A stretch of 64,000 nucleotides of DNA, taken from the NCBI GenBank assembly GCA_014529385.2, contig CM043958.1:126868817-126932816 (forward strand), read 5' to 3'. Under the pieces are notes generated by a model, which was not told the origin of the DNA, ran no database searches, and was given only the letters and a program-made list of their open reading frames with translations. A program made the translations under genes and the position numbers. Source of the DNA: Adiantum capillus-veneris. Lineage: Eukaryota; Streptophyta; Polypodiopsida; Polypodiales; Pteridaceae. This document shows, in pieces, positions 11,640-21,902 of the stretch; the first letter of the stretch is position 1; each line of letters begins with the position of its first letter.

Positions 11640-11641
11640 AG
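11640..11641. other. Deletion junction between element X and E1 5' LTR
   Basis: To the right, sequence is E1 LTR from its internal position 513 onward (identical start at 18,959). To the left it is the N-terminal coding end of X. The first 512 bp of the E1 LTR, the 5' end of X, and the E2 segment between them are all absent, which a single deletion explains. Confidence 0.7.
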
Positions 11642-12722
11642 CTAGAGTAAATATAGTTTAATTAATTTAAAAACATTTAATAAAAGAAACCAATGAGAAA
11701 TAAGTCTCCTAGAAGACTATTGGGCAGTCTCCCAAAGGGTCCAATGAGCATTCAGAAGCCTCATGGCTTGCCTGATTCCTATTGGCCAGGAGACAAAGGG
11801 GTCCAATGAGAGTTTTGTTTAATTATTTAATTACCTAAAGCTCTCACAAAAAGGGAAAGGGGGACACATGTCTGAAGGCTACCACTTATGCTGTTTAATT
11901 CCTATTGGCTTGACCTGGGGAGGTCCAATGAGGCAAAAAGCCAGACCTAATTAGCAGCTAGGGCTCGCCCAAGAGAGAGAGAGGGCTGATTTTTGCTTGG
12001 CATTGACACACACACACTCACACTGGACCATGTGTGAAGGAAGAATACTCTATCTCCTCCCAAGCTTTAATGGAGAGCTCATCACCTACTCCAAGCTTGT
12101 GAGATAGAAGCCTACATCAACACTCTCTTGGCATGTGGATGCAAATCCAACCAAGAGCCAAGCTTCAATGCATGCTCATCTCCTCTACCAAGCTAATTAC
12201 GAAGCTAAGCTATGCTAATATGAGTGATTATGTGAGGAGATGTACATCTTTCTCGTAAGATACTCCTTTTTCCTCTCAATCTACTCTCATACCCTGCTAG
12301 CTCTCACCATCTTCGAAGGTGTGTGAGGTCTTGGGTCTGAGAACGGGGATAATTCAAGTTGTGTTTGATTAAGTGTTTTGCTTGGTGTATGAAGCTTCCA
12401 TCTTCATTGCACTAGCTAGTCTTGAAGGAACACAAAGAATTGTATTGTACAATGTCTCTCTTGATGGGAGAAACCATAATACAAAGCCTTTTGGAGGGGG
12501 GACCGGCTCCATGCAAATCCGGTCCTCAACTGTTGTCAATAGCTTAATTTCTCTCTCTTTTGAAAGTCTTGTCGATGCTATCTAACTAGGTGTTATGCTT
12601 TTTGTTGCTCTCTCCACCCAAGCACTCTTGTAATTCTCATTAGGAATCTATTCTAATGAAATGCCCACTATGTTCATGCTAATTTCCGCTACACATAAGA
12701 TTTTAGGCCATTAAATGTTACA
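11641..12722 (+). mobile_element. E1 5' LTR, truncated
   Basis: Matches 18,959-20,040 over 1,082 bp, ending ...AAATGTTACA directly before the PBS. Differences seen by eye are four substitutions, all in the first 360 bp. A 70-codon frame at 12,373-12,585 recurs identically at 19,691-19,903; it is LTR sequence, not a gene. Confidence 0.9.
11863..11929 (+). promoter_or_regulatory. E-box palindrome plus CCAAT-pair module in E1 LTR
   Basis: GACACATGTC (11,863-11,872, a palindrome around CACATG) is followed by CCTATTGG and, about 20 bases on, GTCCAATGAG (inverted then direct CCAAT boxes at 11,904-11,908 and 11,925-11,929). The same layout recurs in both LTR families of the window. ATTGG/CCAAT is the NF-Y recognition core; the regulatory role is inferred. 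Confidence 0.45.
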
Positions 12723-12723
12723 T

Positions 12724-12741
12724 TGGTATCAGAGCTCAAGG
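12724..12741 (+). promoter_or_regulatory. E1 primer-binding site, initiator-Met tRNA
   Basis: TGGTATCAGAGC, one base after the LTR, is the standard plant initiator-Met tRNA complement. It primes minus-strand cDNA synthesis. Confidence 0.9.
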
Positions 12742-13139
12742 TTTCTCTTTTCTTGCTCAAGAAGGGAGGTCCTCAAGCTAGCTACAAATGGTTGGTATTA
12801 TTAATTGCCTGTGAGTAAGTAGAATAGGGATTTTTCAGCCTTGCAGTGCGCCTGCCTTTGTGCAGTTAACGGGGCATCACCGTCGAGAGCTATGGTCTTA
12901 ATAGTGGAGTCCTACGGGGCTTGCCTACGGCTTAACCACTATTGAGCTATTAGAAGCTTGACAGGAGCCGGTGCTGTTTTGGTGTCGAAAGACCCTCTCT
13001 TCTATTCCTTGCAATTAATGGTATTCGAGCCGCGGGTACAGTAGCTTGAGTGCTTTTTCTAAAGGGGTAAAGAGGAGTAGCAACTAGGGCTTGAAGTGCC
13101 AAAGTACACCTAAAAAGTTTACACCTAAAAGTTGTTAGA
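12742..13139 (+). other. E1 leader between PBS and gag
   Basis: About 400 bp without a long frame in the gag frame. Probably 5' untranslated leader with packaging signals. Nothing else seen. Confidence 0.6.
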
Positions 13140-16100
13140 ATGGCTGACAATAGTAAAGAGAGTGAAATTAATGTTGATAACTTTGATTTTGCTCATGAGC
13201 AAGCTACTAATGATGCTTCAATGCTTGTTAACTATCTTGTTTCTAGGCTTCAACAAGCCATGGGCAATCCATCTCTCCAAAGTGAAGTGCAACGGCAGCT
13301 CCGTGCTCACGGGATTCTCCAAGCTCATCACCATGACGAGAGAACACCTAGGAAGCCTCCTTGTGAGACTACCAAAAGAGGTCTCTCTCCGATTCGGGAA
13401 GAAGAGGAGAATCCATATGAAGGGCTCAAGAACTTACTTCTTGATGATGCATCTCCTTCCCAAAGGAGAATTCAAGAGCCTCCACCAAAGGAACGAGAAA
13501 GAAGCGAGTCTCCCGCCACCTCGGCGGAGATGGCTCCACGAAGACGGCGGGCTAAACGCTCTCCATCACCACCAAAGCGGAGAAGACCATCACACTCTTC
13601 TCCACGCCATAATTCAAAGAGGGATGATAAAAAGCAAGAGAAGAAAAAAACGAGAAAGAGGACACCCTCTTCTCCATCTTCTTCATCCTCTTCCTCTTAT
13701 GAAAGCTATGGTGAAGACGACAAAGATCAAGACAAGAAAAAGGCGAGAAAGAGGTCACCCTCTTCTCCACCTTCTTCAAATTCTTCATCTTCTGAAGAAA
13801 GTGATGGTGCAACTTTTGAACCATCAAAAAGAAGAGGCCATAGGAAATCCTATGCCGCATGGAAGAGGTCGTCTAAGCTGAAGAAATTCAAAGAGGGAGG
13901 GAAGAGCATCTCTTTCCTTACCTATGATGGCACCTTCGGTGCTACAGATAAAGTTTTGGCCTTTATCCAGCAATTCGATGCGGTGTTTGGAGATGAGGGC
14001 TTCACGGAGTCCTCTAAGCTACGCCATGTAGCTATGCACTTTCAAAAGTCCGCCAGACAATGGTGGTCTAGCCTACGAGCCAACGGTGAAGCTCCACGAA
14101 CATGGAAGGCTTTAAGAGCTTCCATTATGAAGCAGTTTTTGGCCACCGATGCCAAAGACAAAGTACTCACCGAATGGCGAAGCTTAAAGCTCTCTCCCAA
14201 TGAATCTATCCACAAATATGTAGACAAGTTTTGGGACCTACAACTCAAAGCCACTGTCTTCAAAAAGTTGGATTTTGGAGAGCAAAAGCAACAATTTTGT
14301 GCGGGCTTAACCGAAGAAATGGCGGATTATGTCAACTCCCAAAGGCCACGTACCATATCGGCGGTAATACACCATACTATGGTGGCCTCGCGAATCAATT
14401 TCCAAACGGGGGGTAAAAGAAATAATAAGCCCCCGGAAAACAAGGGTTCCAATGAGCCTAAGGGGAAGGACAATGTCCAAAAGTCTCCTAAGGGCAATTC
14501 CAACAAAGCTAAAGAGAAGGGAGTTTACAAAGGAAAGAATAAACTCTCTCCTGAAGAGCTTGAGCGTTATCGTAAAGATAACCGGTGTTTCAAGTGCGGC
14601 GAACAAGGGCATGCGTACCGCGCTTGTCCCCAAAAGAACAACCGCCAAGATCCTCCTAGAGCTTCTTTGGTTGAAATCCAAGAGGAGGAGATTCACCAAA
14701 CTCACCACAAAGGATCTCCTCTATGCCATGCTTGGGGAAAGGTAAGAGAACATGATGCTTTTATTCTCTTTGACCCTGGTTCTACTCACAATTTCATATC
14801 TATGGAGTTAGCCACCAAGCTAGGCATACAATCCTACGAGATGGGAGATATCCTACCCGCAGACAGTGCCTTCAAGGGGCAAGAAGCTTCAGTCACTCCC
14901 TTAATCGGGAAATTGAGGCTTCATGTCCAAGGCTATGTGGACAAAGAGGACTTCTTTATCTCTCCTCTCAAGCATGAGGATGTAATCCTAGGGGCACCAT
15001 GGTTTGACCGCCTGGCTGCCGATGTTAAATTTCCTGAAAGGAGAATCTCCTTTAAGTTCAGGGAAAAGGACATGTATATAGATGCTAAGGAGATGGGTAA
15101 CACCATCCCCATTGTACATACACCAGCTTTCAACAAGTCAATAAAGAGCTCTATTTCCGTGTACATGATTTTTGTTAAAGATTCTCAAAATGAACCTAAT
15201 GCTTTAGCAAAAGAAAATAAAAGCAACCAAAAGGAATTAGAGTTATCCAATTTTCTCAAGGGGTTTCAAGATGTTTTTATTGACGACATCCCTTGTGAGC
15301 TACCTCCTAAACGAGGTAATGACGACCATGCAATTGAACTTCTTCCAGGAAGTTCACCGCCTAACAAACCTCCTTATAGAGTTTCTCAAGCTCAACAAGA
15401 GGAGATTATGCGGCAAGTGCATGAGTTAGTTGAGAAGGGCATGGTTAGGCCTAGCTCATCTCCATTTTGCTCACCTGTGCTATTAGTGCAAAAGAAAGAC
15501 GGCACATATCGTATGTGTGTCGACTATAGAGCACTAAATAGGATCACTATCAAGAATAGGTTTCCCGTTCCAAGGGTAGAAGACCTATTTGATAAGCTAC
15601 AAGGATCGACCTACTTCAGTAGGATTGACCTAAAAAGTGGCTATCATCAAATAAGGATAGTTGATCAAGACATTGTAAAGACCGCATTTCGTACTACATT
15701 TGGTCTTTACGAATACATTGTCATGCCTTTTGGCTTGACCAATGCACCAGCCACATTCAACCGCTTGATGGAGAAGCTGTTCAGGCCTCATCGAACCTTC
15801 ACTGGAGTGTTCTTTGATGATATTATCATCTACTCTAATTCATTGGAGGAACACAAGCAACACCTCCAGGTAATATTTCAAGTTTTAAGAGAGAATAAAC
15901 TTTATGTTAATCGAAAGAAAAGTGAATTTTTCTTGCAAGAGATTCAATATTTAGGTCACATTATCTCTCAAGATGGCATCCAAATGGATCCATCCAAGTT
16001 AGAGGTAATAAAAGGATGGCCTAAACCAAGGAATCTTCATGAACTAAGAAGCTTTATAGGTATGTGTGCATACTATAGACGCTTCATAGAAAAGTTCTCA

Positions 16101-18089
16101 CGAATTGCGGGACCATTACATGACCTAACAAAGAAAAATGTTAGGTATACGTGGTCTGCTAAGGAGAACAATGCTTTCGAAAAGCTTAAAGAAAAGCTTA
16201 TCTCTCAACCTGTGCTTACACTACCGGATCTCTCAAAACCATTTGAGGTCCAATGTGATGCTTGTGGTGATTGCCTTGGGGCTGTTCTGCTCCAAGAAGG
16301 GCACGCCATAGGCTATGAGAGTCGAAGGCTCGACCCTGTTGAGCAAGCTCTAGGCATATACGAAAAAGAACTCCTTGCAGTTCTACATGCCTTAGACTCA
16401 TGGAAGCACTATTTATTAGGGACTCCTTTCATTCTGCGAACGGATCACCAAAGTCTTAAGTACTTCATGACGCAGACCAAGCTTTCCGACAAACAAATGA
16501 GGTGGGCAAATTTCCTTTCGCAATTTCATTTTCATATTGCTCACAGTGCTGGCAAGCATAATCAAGTAGCCGATGCACTCTCAAGACGACCGAGAGTGAA
16601 TGCGGTTTCCATAGCAACTCACAATGATCTATCTTCAATGATAGATGAGTATGCTATTGATCCCGAGTTTAGAGATGTGATTTCAGCCCTTGCATTAGGG
16701 AAGAAAGAAGAACCATTTACTTTACAAGATGGTTATCTTCTCTATGGCAATAGACTATGCGTTACTAACTCACTACGTGAGAAAGTAATGTATGAATCTC
16801 ATGCTCCCCCATATGCGGGGCATAGAGGGATTCAGTCTACCCTAAAGGGAATTGAAACATATTTCTATTGGCCTACCATGAAAGTGAACATACACGAGTA
16901 TGTTTCCAAATGTGTGGTATGTCAAAAGACAAAATTTGATAGAGGGAAGCAACTTGGATTGCTTCAACCCTTGCCAATCCCTAATTCACCTTGGGAGAGC
17001 ATATCCATGGATTTTATCTTTGGATTGCCTAAGTCTATCCATGGGAATACGGGAATATGGACGATAGTAGACAGGTTCAGTAAACAAGCTCATTTTATAC
17101 CTGTCAAAAAGACTATCAAAGCCCATCAAATGGCAACCCTCTTCATTTCACAAATTTTCAAGTACCATGGCTTGCCAATGTCCATAGTGTCGGATAGAGA
17201 TCCTAGAATGACCAGTAATTTCTGGAAGGGTCTCTTTGAGAATTTAGGAACAAGGCTAAACTTCTCTTCGGCCTATCATCCACAAACTGATGGCCAAAGT
17301 GAAATAGCTAACCTAACCATTCTTGATCTACTAAAAGCCTATGTAACGGAAGTAGATCAAAGATCCCAATGGGAGAAGTACTTACCCTTAGTAGAGTATG
17401 CTTACAATAACACTGTACATACTTCCACAGGAAAAGCACCTTTCGAGGTAATTGAGGGAAGATCAAAAAGTCCCTTGCTACTTAAGGTACATGGGAAGAT
17501 CTTCGCTGCAGATGAGTATAGCCGAGACCTACAAGAATCTTTCCAAAAGATTAAGGATGCTATCTCTATCTCACAGCAAAGGCAAAAGGCTGCTGCTGAC
17601 AAGCACAGAAGAGCCCAAGCCTTTAAAGAAAACGATTGGGTCTTGTTAAAGTTTCCCAAGGCTCGATTAAGGCACACGACGGGCAAGAATCCTACGGGCC
17701 ACCAAAAGTACTATGCTAAACTAGCAAAAAGGTATTATGGTCCCTTCCAGATTCTTAGGCCAATCAATGAGATGGCCTATCAACTTAAGTTGCCCAATCA
17801 TTGGCTCATACACAATGCTTTTCATGTGAGCCTATTAAAGCCTTACAAAGGAGAGCCACCTCAAGAACCAACTATTGAAGACCCACCGGAGATCGAGGAC
17901 CACGAGCAGGTGCTGCAGCCCGAGTCCATTCTCCGACATGAAGACAAGGTATTAAGAGGCGGTAAGACTATCCGACGATATCTTATTAAGTTTAAGAATT
18001 ATCCTTTTGAAGATGCTAGATGGATGCAAGGCATACAATTAAAGGATAACCTAAACCTTGTCAATGCTTACAATGCTTCCCAAGAGTAA
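13140..18089 (+). CDS. E1 gag-pol polyprotein, chromovirus, 1,649 aa, intact
   Basis: A single frame encodes the whole Ty3/gypsy polyprotein. Residues 1-115 are a leader. Residues 117-223 are an unusual Ser/Arg/Lys-rich region with RS-like blocks (KRSPSPPKRRR, poly-Ser). The gag capsid is at about 253-425 and the CCHC knuckle CFKCGEQGHAYRAC at 483-496. The protease has FDPGSTHNFIS (Asp545; DPG for DSG is common in plant gypsy). RT is at about 748-945 with FFDD (Asp893/894), then RNase H at about 1017-1140. Integrase has the HHCC finger (His1221/His1228, Cys1258/Cys1261) and the triad Asp1291, Asp1352, Glu1388 (DD35E). A chromodomain-like tail (about 1594-1640) would target chromatin. The ATG is about 400 bp from the PBS. 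No disabling change is visible. Confidence 0.93.
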   Translation: MADNSKESEINVDNFDFAHEQATNDASMLVNYLVSRLQQAMGNPSLQSEVQRQLRAHGILQAHHHDERTPRKPPCETTKRGLSPIREEEENPYEGLKNLLLDDASPSQRRIQEPPPKERERSESPATSAEMAPRRRRAKRSPSPPKRRRPSHSSPRHNSKRDDKKQEKKKTRKRTPSSPSSSSSSSYESYGEDDKDQDKKKARKRSPSSPPSSNSSSSEESDGATFEPSKRRGHRKSYAAWKRSSKLKKFKEGGKSISFLTYDGTFGATDKVLAFIQQFDAVFGDEGFTESSKLRHVAMHFQKSARQWWSSLRANGEAPRTWKALRASIMKQFLATDAKDKVLTEWRSLKLSPNESIHKYVDKFWDLQLKATVFKKLDFGEQKQQFCAGLTEEMADYVNSQRPRTISAVIHHTMVASRINFQTGGKRNNKPPENKGSNEPKGKDNVQKSPKGNSNKAKEKGVYKGKNKLSPEELERYRKDNRCFKCGEQGHAYRACPQKNNRQDPPRASLVEIQEEEIHQTHHKGSPLCHAWGKVREHDAFILFDPGSTHNFISMELATKLGIQSYEMGDILPADSAFKGQEASVTPLIGKLRLHVQGYVDKEDFFISPLKHEDVILGAPWFDRLAADVKFPERRISFKFREKDMYIDAKEMGNTIPIVHTPAFNKSIKSSISVYMIFVKDSQNEPNALAKENKSNQKELELSNFLKGFQDVFIDDIPCELPPKRGNDDHAIELLPGSSPPNKPPYRVSQAQQEEIMRQVHELVEKGMVRPSSSPFCSPVLLVQKKDGTYRMCVDYRALNRITIKNRFPVPRVEDLFDKLQGSTYFSRIDLKSGYHQIRIVDQDIVKTAFRTTFGLYEYIVMPFGLTNAPATFNRLMEKLFRPHRTFTGVFFDDIIIYSNSLEEHKQHLQVIFQVLRENKLYVNRKKSEFFLQEIQYLGHIISQDGIQMDPSKLEVIKGWPKPRNLHELRSFIGMCAYYRRFIEKFSRIAGPLHDLTKKNVRYTWSAKENNAFEKLKEKLISQPVLTLPDLSKPFEVQCDACGDCLGAVLLQEGHAIGYESRRLDPVEQALGIYEKELLAVLHALDSWKHYLLGTPFILRTDHQSLKYFMTQTKLSDKQMRWANFLSQFHFHIAHSAGKHNQVADALSRRPRVNAVSIATHNDLSSMIDEYAIDPEFRDVISALALGKKEEPFTLQDGYLLYGNRLCVTNSLREKVMYESHAPPYAGHRGIQSTLKGIETYFYWPTMKVNIHEYVSKCVVCQKTKFDRGKQLGLLQPLPIPNSPWESISMDFIFGLPKSIHGNTGIWTIVDRFSKQAHFIPVKKTIKAHQMATLFISQIFKYHGLPMSIVSDRDPRMTSNFWKGLFENLGTRLNFSSAYHPQTDGQSEIANLTILDLLKAYVTEVDQRSQWEKYLPLVEYAYNNTVHTSTGKAPFEVIEGRSKSPLLLKVHGKIFAADEYSRDLQESFQKIKDAISISQQRQKAAADKHRRAQAFKENDWVLLKFPKARLRHTTGKNPTGHQKYYAKLAKRYYGPFQILRPINEMAYQLKLPNHWLIHNAFHVSLLKPYKGEPPQEPTIEDPPEIEDHEQVLQPESILRHEDKVLRGGKTIRRYLIKFKNYPFEDARWMQGIQLKDNLNLVNAYNASQE

Positions 18090-18443
18090 GCAAATGTACA
18101 AAATGTTAAAAATGAACAAAATTTTTGTCTTATAAGACTCTCTTTTTCTTTATTTGTGCACAAAAATGAAGTAGTATGCATGCTTAGATCAAGTTTGCGG
18201 AGACGACGTCTCCCGAACACCAAGTAGAGCTTGTCACTCTACTATGGAAGACTGATAGGACTAATGTGCAGACATGCTTGCGGCAGCCTCAGGCTCTCAA
18301 GCGCCAAATGGACTAGTCATCCATTATGGAATGATGTCGTAGGGTAACATAGGGATCCTCTACCCGCTAAAGAAAAGGACTCATGCATATGCTTTATCTT
18401 CTCTACACCATAGTCGAGGACGACTATGATTTCAAGAGAGAGG
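18090..18443 (+). other. E1 3' untranslated region and polypurine tract
   Basis: Non-coding stretch between the pol stop and the LTR, with CTCTACCCGCTAA and GTCGAGGACGACTATG shared with E2. It ends in the polypurine tract AAGAGAGAGG (18,434-18,443), followed by TAATGTCAT. The same layout is seen in E2 and E4. Confidence 0.75.
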
Positions 18444-18446
18444 TAA

Positions 18447-20040
18447 TGTCATAATAATCAATATCTAATTCTCCTAAATGATTTTCTCATATTAAACTGA
18501 TCATTTAATGTGGGGAAGTGCCAAGGGAGAAAAAGCTAGAATATTGGTTAAGCTAGCAGACCGGCCACAGTAGGGATCCAAAGGAGGGAAAATAGGGATC
18601 CAAAGGGGGGGGCCATCTGCAAAAGAGCCATGTGAAACAATGGGCCAAAAAGACCCTAAGGTTCAGCCCATTAAGACTTCCAAAATGCTAAGGTTCCAAA
18701 ATTCAAAGGTTGAGTCCAAAGGTCAACCCTAGGGAAAATTGGATGCTTTGTGTGTGCCCTAAAAGTCTTTGCACATCCCTACATGGGAGGGGGCGAGCCC
18801 CAAAGCTAGGGGATGAGAGAGAAAGCCACACACACACACACACAGGCTCCCTTTACACAAAGGGAATGAGGGACACATGTCAGCTCCCTAGGCCAGATGC
18901 CCACAAGGTGTGCCCAATTCCTATTGGAATACCCTTGAAGTGGACCAATGAGAATTAAGCTAGAGTAAATATAGTTTAATTAGTTTAAAAACATTTAATA
19001 AAAGAAACCAATGAGAAATAAGTCTCCTAGAAGACTATTGGGCAGTCTCCCAAAGGGTCCAATGAGCATTCAGAAGCCTCATGGCTTGCCTGATTCCTAT
19101 TGGCCAGGAGACAAAGGGGTCCAATGAGAGTTTTGTTTAATTATTTAATTACCTAAAGCTCTCACAAAAGGGGAAAGGGGGACACATGTCTGAAGGCTAC
19201 CACTTATGCTGTTTAATTCCTATTGGCTTGACCTGGGGAGGTCCAATGAGGCAAAAAGCCAGACCTAATTAGCAGCTAGGGCTCGCCCAAGAGAGAGAGA
19301 GGGCTGATTTTTTCTTGGAATTGACACACACACACTCACACTGGACCATGTGTGAAGGAAGAATACTCTATCTCCTCCCAAGCTTTAATGGAGAGCTCAT
19401 CACCTACTCCAAGCTTGTGAGATAGAAGCCTACATCAACACTCTCTTGGCATGTGGATGCAAATCCAACCAAGAGCCAAGCTTCAATGCATGCTCATCTC
19501 CTCTACCAAGCTAATTACGAAGCTAAGCTATGCTAATATGAGTGATTATGTGAGGAGATGTACATCTTTCTCGTAAGATACTCCTTTTTCCTCTCAATCT
19601 ACTCTCATACCCTGCTAGCTCTCACCATCTTCGAAGGTGTGTGAGGTCTTGGGTCTGAGAACGGGGATAATTCAAGTTGTGTTTGATTAAGTGTTTTGCT
19701 TGGTGTATGAAGCTTCCATCTTCATTGCACTAGCTAGTCTTGAAGGAACACAAAGAATTGTATTGTACAATGTCTCTCTTGATGGGAGAAACCATAATAC
19801 AAAGCCTTTTGGAGGGGGGACCGGCTCCATGCAAATCCGGTCCTCAACTGTTGTCAATAGCTTAATTTCTCTCTCTTTTGAAAGTCTTGTCGATGCTATC
19901 TAACTAGGTGTTATGCTTTTTGTTGCTCTCTCCACCCAAGCACTCTTGTAATTCTCATTAGGAATCTATTCTAATGAAATGCCCACTATGTTCATGCTAA
20001 TTTCCGCTACACATAAGATTTTAGGCCATTAAATGTTACA
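18447..20040 (+). mobile_element. E1 3' LTR, complete (1,594 bp)
   Basis: Starts TGTCATAATAATC after the polypurine tract and ends AAATGTTACA, giving TG...CA ends. The first 512 bp have no counterpart on the 5' side because of the deletion. It carries four ATTGG...CCAATGAG pairs (near 18,923, 19,049, 19,097 and 19,217) and short (CA)n and (GA)n runs. Confidence 0.9.
18872..18949 (+). promoter_or_regulatory. Second E-box/CCAAT-pair module, only in complete LTR
   Basis: GACACATGTC at 18,872-18,881, ATTGG at 18,923-18,927, CCAAT at 18,945-18,949, followed by GAG. Same spacing logic as the module at 11,863-11,929. This copy is in the part missing from the 5' LTR. Confidence 0.45.
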
Positions 20041-21568
20041 CTTCTGAATCTCTCAAAGCCATTTGAGGTCCAATGCGATGCGTGTGGTGATTGTCTTGCA
20101 GCAGTCTTGCTTCAAGAAGGGCATGCCATAGTATATGAAAGCCGAAGCTCAATACGGATGAACGAGTCTTGGGCATTTATGAGTCCTTGCTTTGGGGAAG
20201 AAAGAGGAATCATTTACCTTGCAGGATGGTTATCTTCTCCATGGAAATAGGCTATGTGTTACCCATTCCCTTTGTAAGAAAGTTATGTATGATTCCCATG
20301 CTCCTCCCTATGCAGTGCATAGAGGTATTCAACCTACTCTCTGAGGAGTAGAGACGTATTTCTATTGGCCTACCATGAAAGTGGACATACAAGAGTATGT
20401 TTTAAAATGTGTAGTATGCCAAAAGACCAAATATGATAGAGAGAAGAAACCTGGATTACTCCAGCCATTGCCTATCCCAAATTCACCATGGGAGAGTATA
20501 TCCATGGATTTCATCGTTGGATTACCCAAGTCTATCCATGGGAATACGGGAATATGGACAATAGTTGATAGGTTTAGCAAGCAAGCACACTTTATTCCTG
20601 TCAAAAAGATCATTAAGGCACACCAAATGGCAACTCTCTTCATATCTCAGATTTTCAAACATCATGGATTACCAACATCCATCATGTCAGATAGAGATCC
20701 TAGAATGACCAGTAATTCTTCGAAAGGTCTCTTTGAAAATCTAGGAACAAGATTGAATTTCTTTTCGGCCTATCACCCACAAACGGATGGCCAAAGTGAG
20801 ACAGCCAATCTTACAAAAGTCGATCTACTCAAGACTTATGTTACCGAAGTAGATCGACGCTCACAATGGGAAAAGTACTCACCTCTTGTAGAGTATGCCT
20901 ACAATAATACTGTACATACTTCTATGAGAACAACACCTTTTGAGATCATTGATGGAAGACCTAAAAGTCCCTTGCTACTCAAAGTACATGGGAAGATCTT
21001 CGCCGCCGATGAGTATAGCCGTGACCTACAAGAATCTTTTCAAAAGATTAAGGAGGCTATATCCATGTCTCAACAAAGGCAAAATGCAGCTGCTGACAAG
21101 CACAGAAGGGCCTTAACATTTAGCAAAAATGATTGGGTCTTACTTAAGTTTCCTAAGGCTTGATTAAGGCAAACGACGGGCAAAAATCCTACGGGCCATC
21201 AAAAGTATTATGCTAAGCTAACAAAAGGATACTATGGTCCTTTCCAAATCTTGAAGCCCATCAATGAGATTGGTTACCATTGGCTCATACACAATGCTTT
21301 TCATGTAAACCTTCTCAAGCCCTACAAAGGAGATCCATAAAGTGAACCAATTATTGAAGAGCCTCCCAAAGTTGAAGATCAAGAAGAGGTGCTACAACCG
21401 AAAGCTATCCTTCGGCATGAAGACAAGGTACTATGACATGGTAAGATTATCCGACGGTATCTTATCAAATTCAAAAATTATCCTTTTGAAGATGCTAGAT
21501 GGATGCAAGGAATACAGCTTAAGGATAGTATGAACCTTGTCAATGATTACAATGCTACATTAGAGTAA
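20041..21568 (+). pseudogene. E2 pol remnant: RNase H fragment, integrase, chromodomain
   Basis: Homologous to the C-terminal third of E1 gag-pol. It opens in RNase H (LNLSKPFEVQCDACGDCL). A deletion of roughly 325 bp relative to E1 follows at about 20,175-20,190. It then resumes with the integrase: the HHCC region, MDFIVGLPKS, MSDRDPRMTS and DGQSETANL, with catalytic positions kept. A stop at 21,161-21,163 interrupts it. Beyond this lie a small deletion, two more stops, and the tail RRYLIKFKNYPFEDARWMQG of the chromodomain-like region. It cannot be expressed as a polyprotein. Confidence 0.88.
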
Positions 21569-21899
21569 GCAAATGTACAAATTTCTTTTAAATGACTCAT
21601 AATTTTGTCTTATAAGATTAGTTCTCTTTTTAATTGTGCACAAATTTAATTAGCATGCACACTTAGAATCCTCTTTCTGATGACGACGTCTCTTAAACAC
21701 CAAGTAGAATGAAATGGACTAAAGAGTACACATGCTTGCTGCAGCTATGTCTCCCCAGTACCAAATGGATCAGTCATCCATCTTGGAAAGATGGTAGGGT
21801 AAAAAGGGATCCTCTACCCGCTAAGTAAGATTGACTAATGACTAAGGCTTTATCTTTTCTACCTCATAGTCGAGGATGACTATGATTTCAAGAGAGAGG
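21569..21899 (+). other. E2 3' untranslated region and polypurine tract
   Basis: Parallels the E1 3' UTR (CCTCTACCCGCTAAG, GTCGAGGATGACTATG) and ends with the purine tract AAGAGAGAGG at 21,890-21,899. Confidence 0.75.
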
Positions 21900-21902
21900 T
21901 AA

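Larger units (their letters stand above)
5210..11640 (-). mobile_element. Element X: minus-strand LTR element without visible pol
   Basis: On the minus strand the order is gag-like frames (11,630 to 8,324), an untranslated stretch, a GGATGGGGGGAG polypurine tract (7,123-7,111), then an LTR starting TGTTTGGCGGC and ending CCCAACA at 5,210. The LTR end abuts E2 LTR sequence exactly where E2 homology stops, showing insertion there. The 5' LTR and PBS are missing because the element ends at the 11,640/11,641 deletion junction. No reverse transcriptase or integrase motif was found, so X is either non-autonomous or lost pol. The lineage is unknown. Confidence 0.6.
11641..20040 (+). mobile_element. 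E1: young, structurally intact Ty3/gypsy chromovirus
   Basis: E1 has a 5' LTR (last 1,082 bp only), a PBS, an uninterrupted 1,649-codon gag-pol frame, a polypurine tract and a complete 1,594-bp 3' LTR. The 5' copy and the matching part of the 3' LTR have the same length and, by eye, only about four substitutions. That implies a very recent insertion. Its 3' end abuts the RNase H coding sequence of E2 at 20,041, so it inserted into E2. Loss of the 5' third of the 5' LTR probably removes promoter sequence and would block normal replication of this copy. Confidence 0.9.

Noticed and set aside
12373-12585. 70-codon plus-strand frame, repeated identically at 19,691-19,903
   Set aside because: It lies inside the two E1 LTR copies; identity comes from the LTR pair, and no domain is present.
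13132-13881. 249-codon frame overlapping the start of E1 gag-pol
   Set aside because: An out-of-frame shadow of the Ser/Arg-rich gag region; low-complexity codons keep the alternative frame open.
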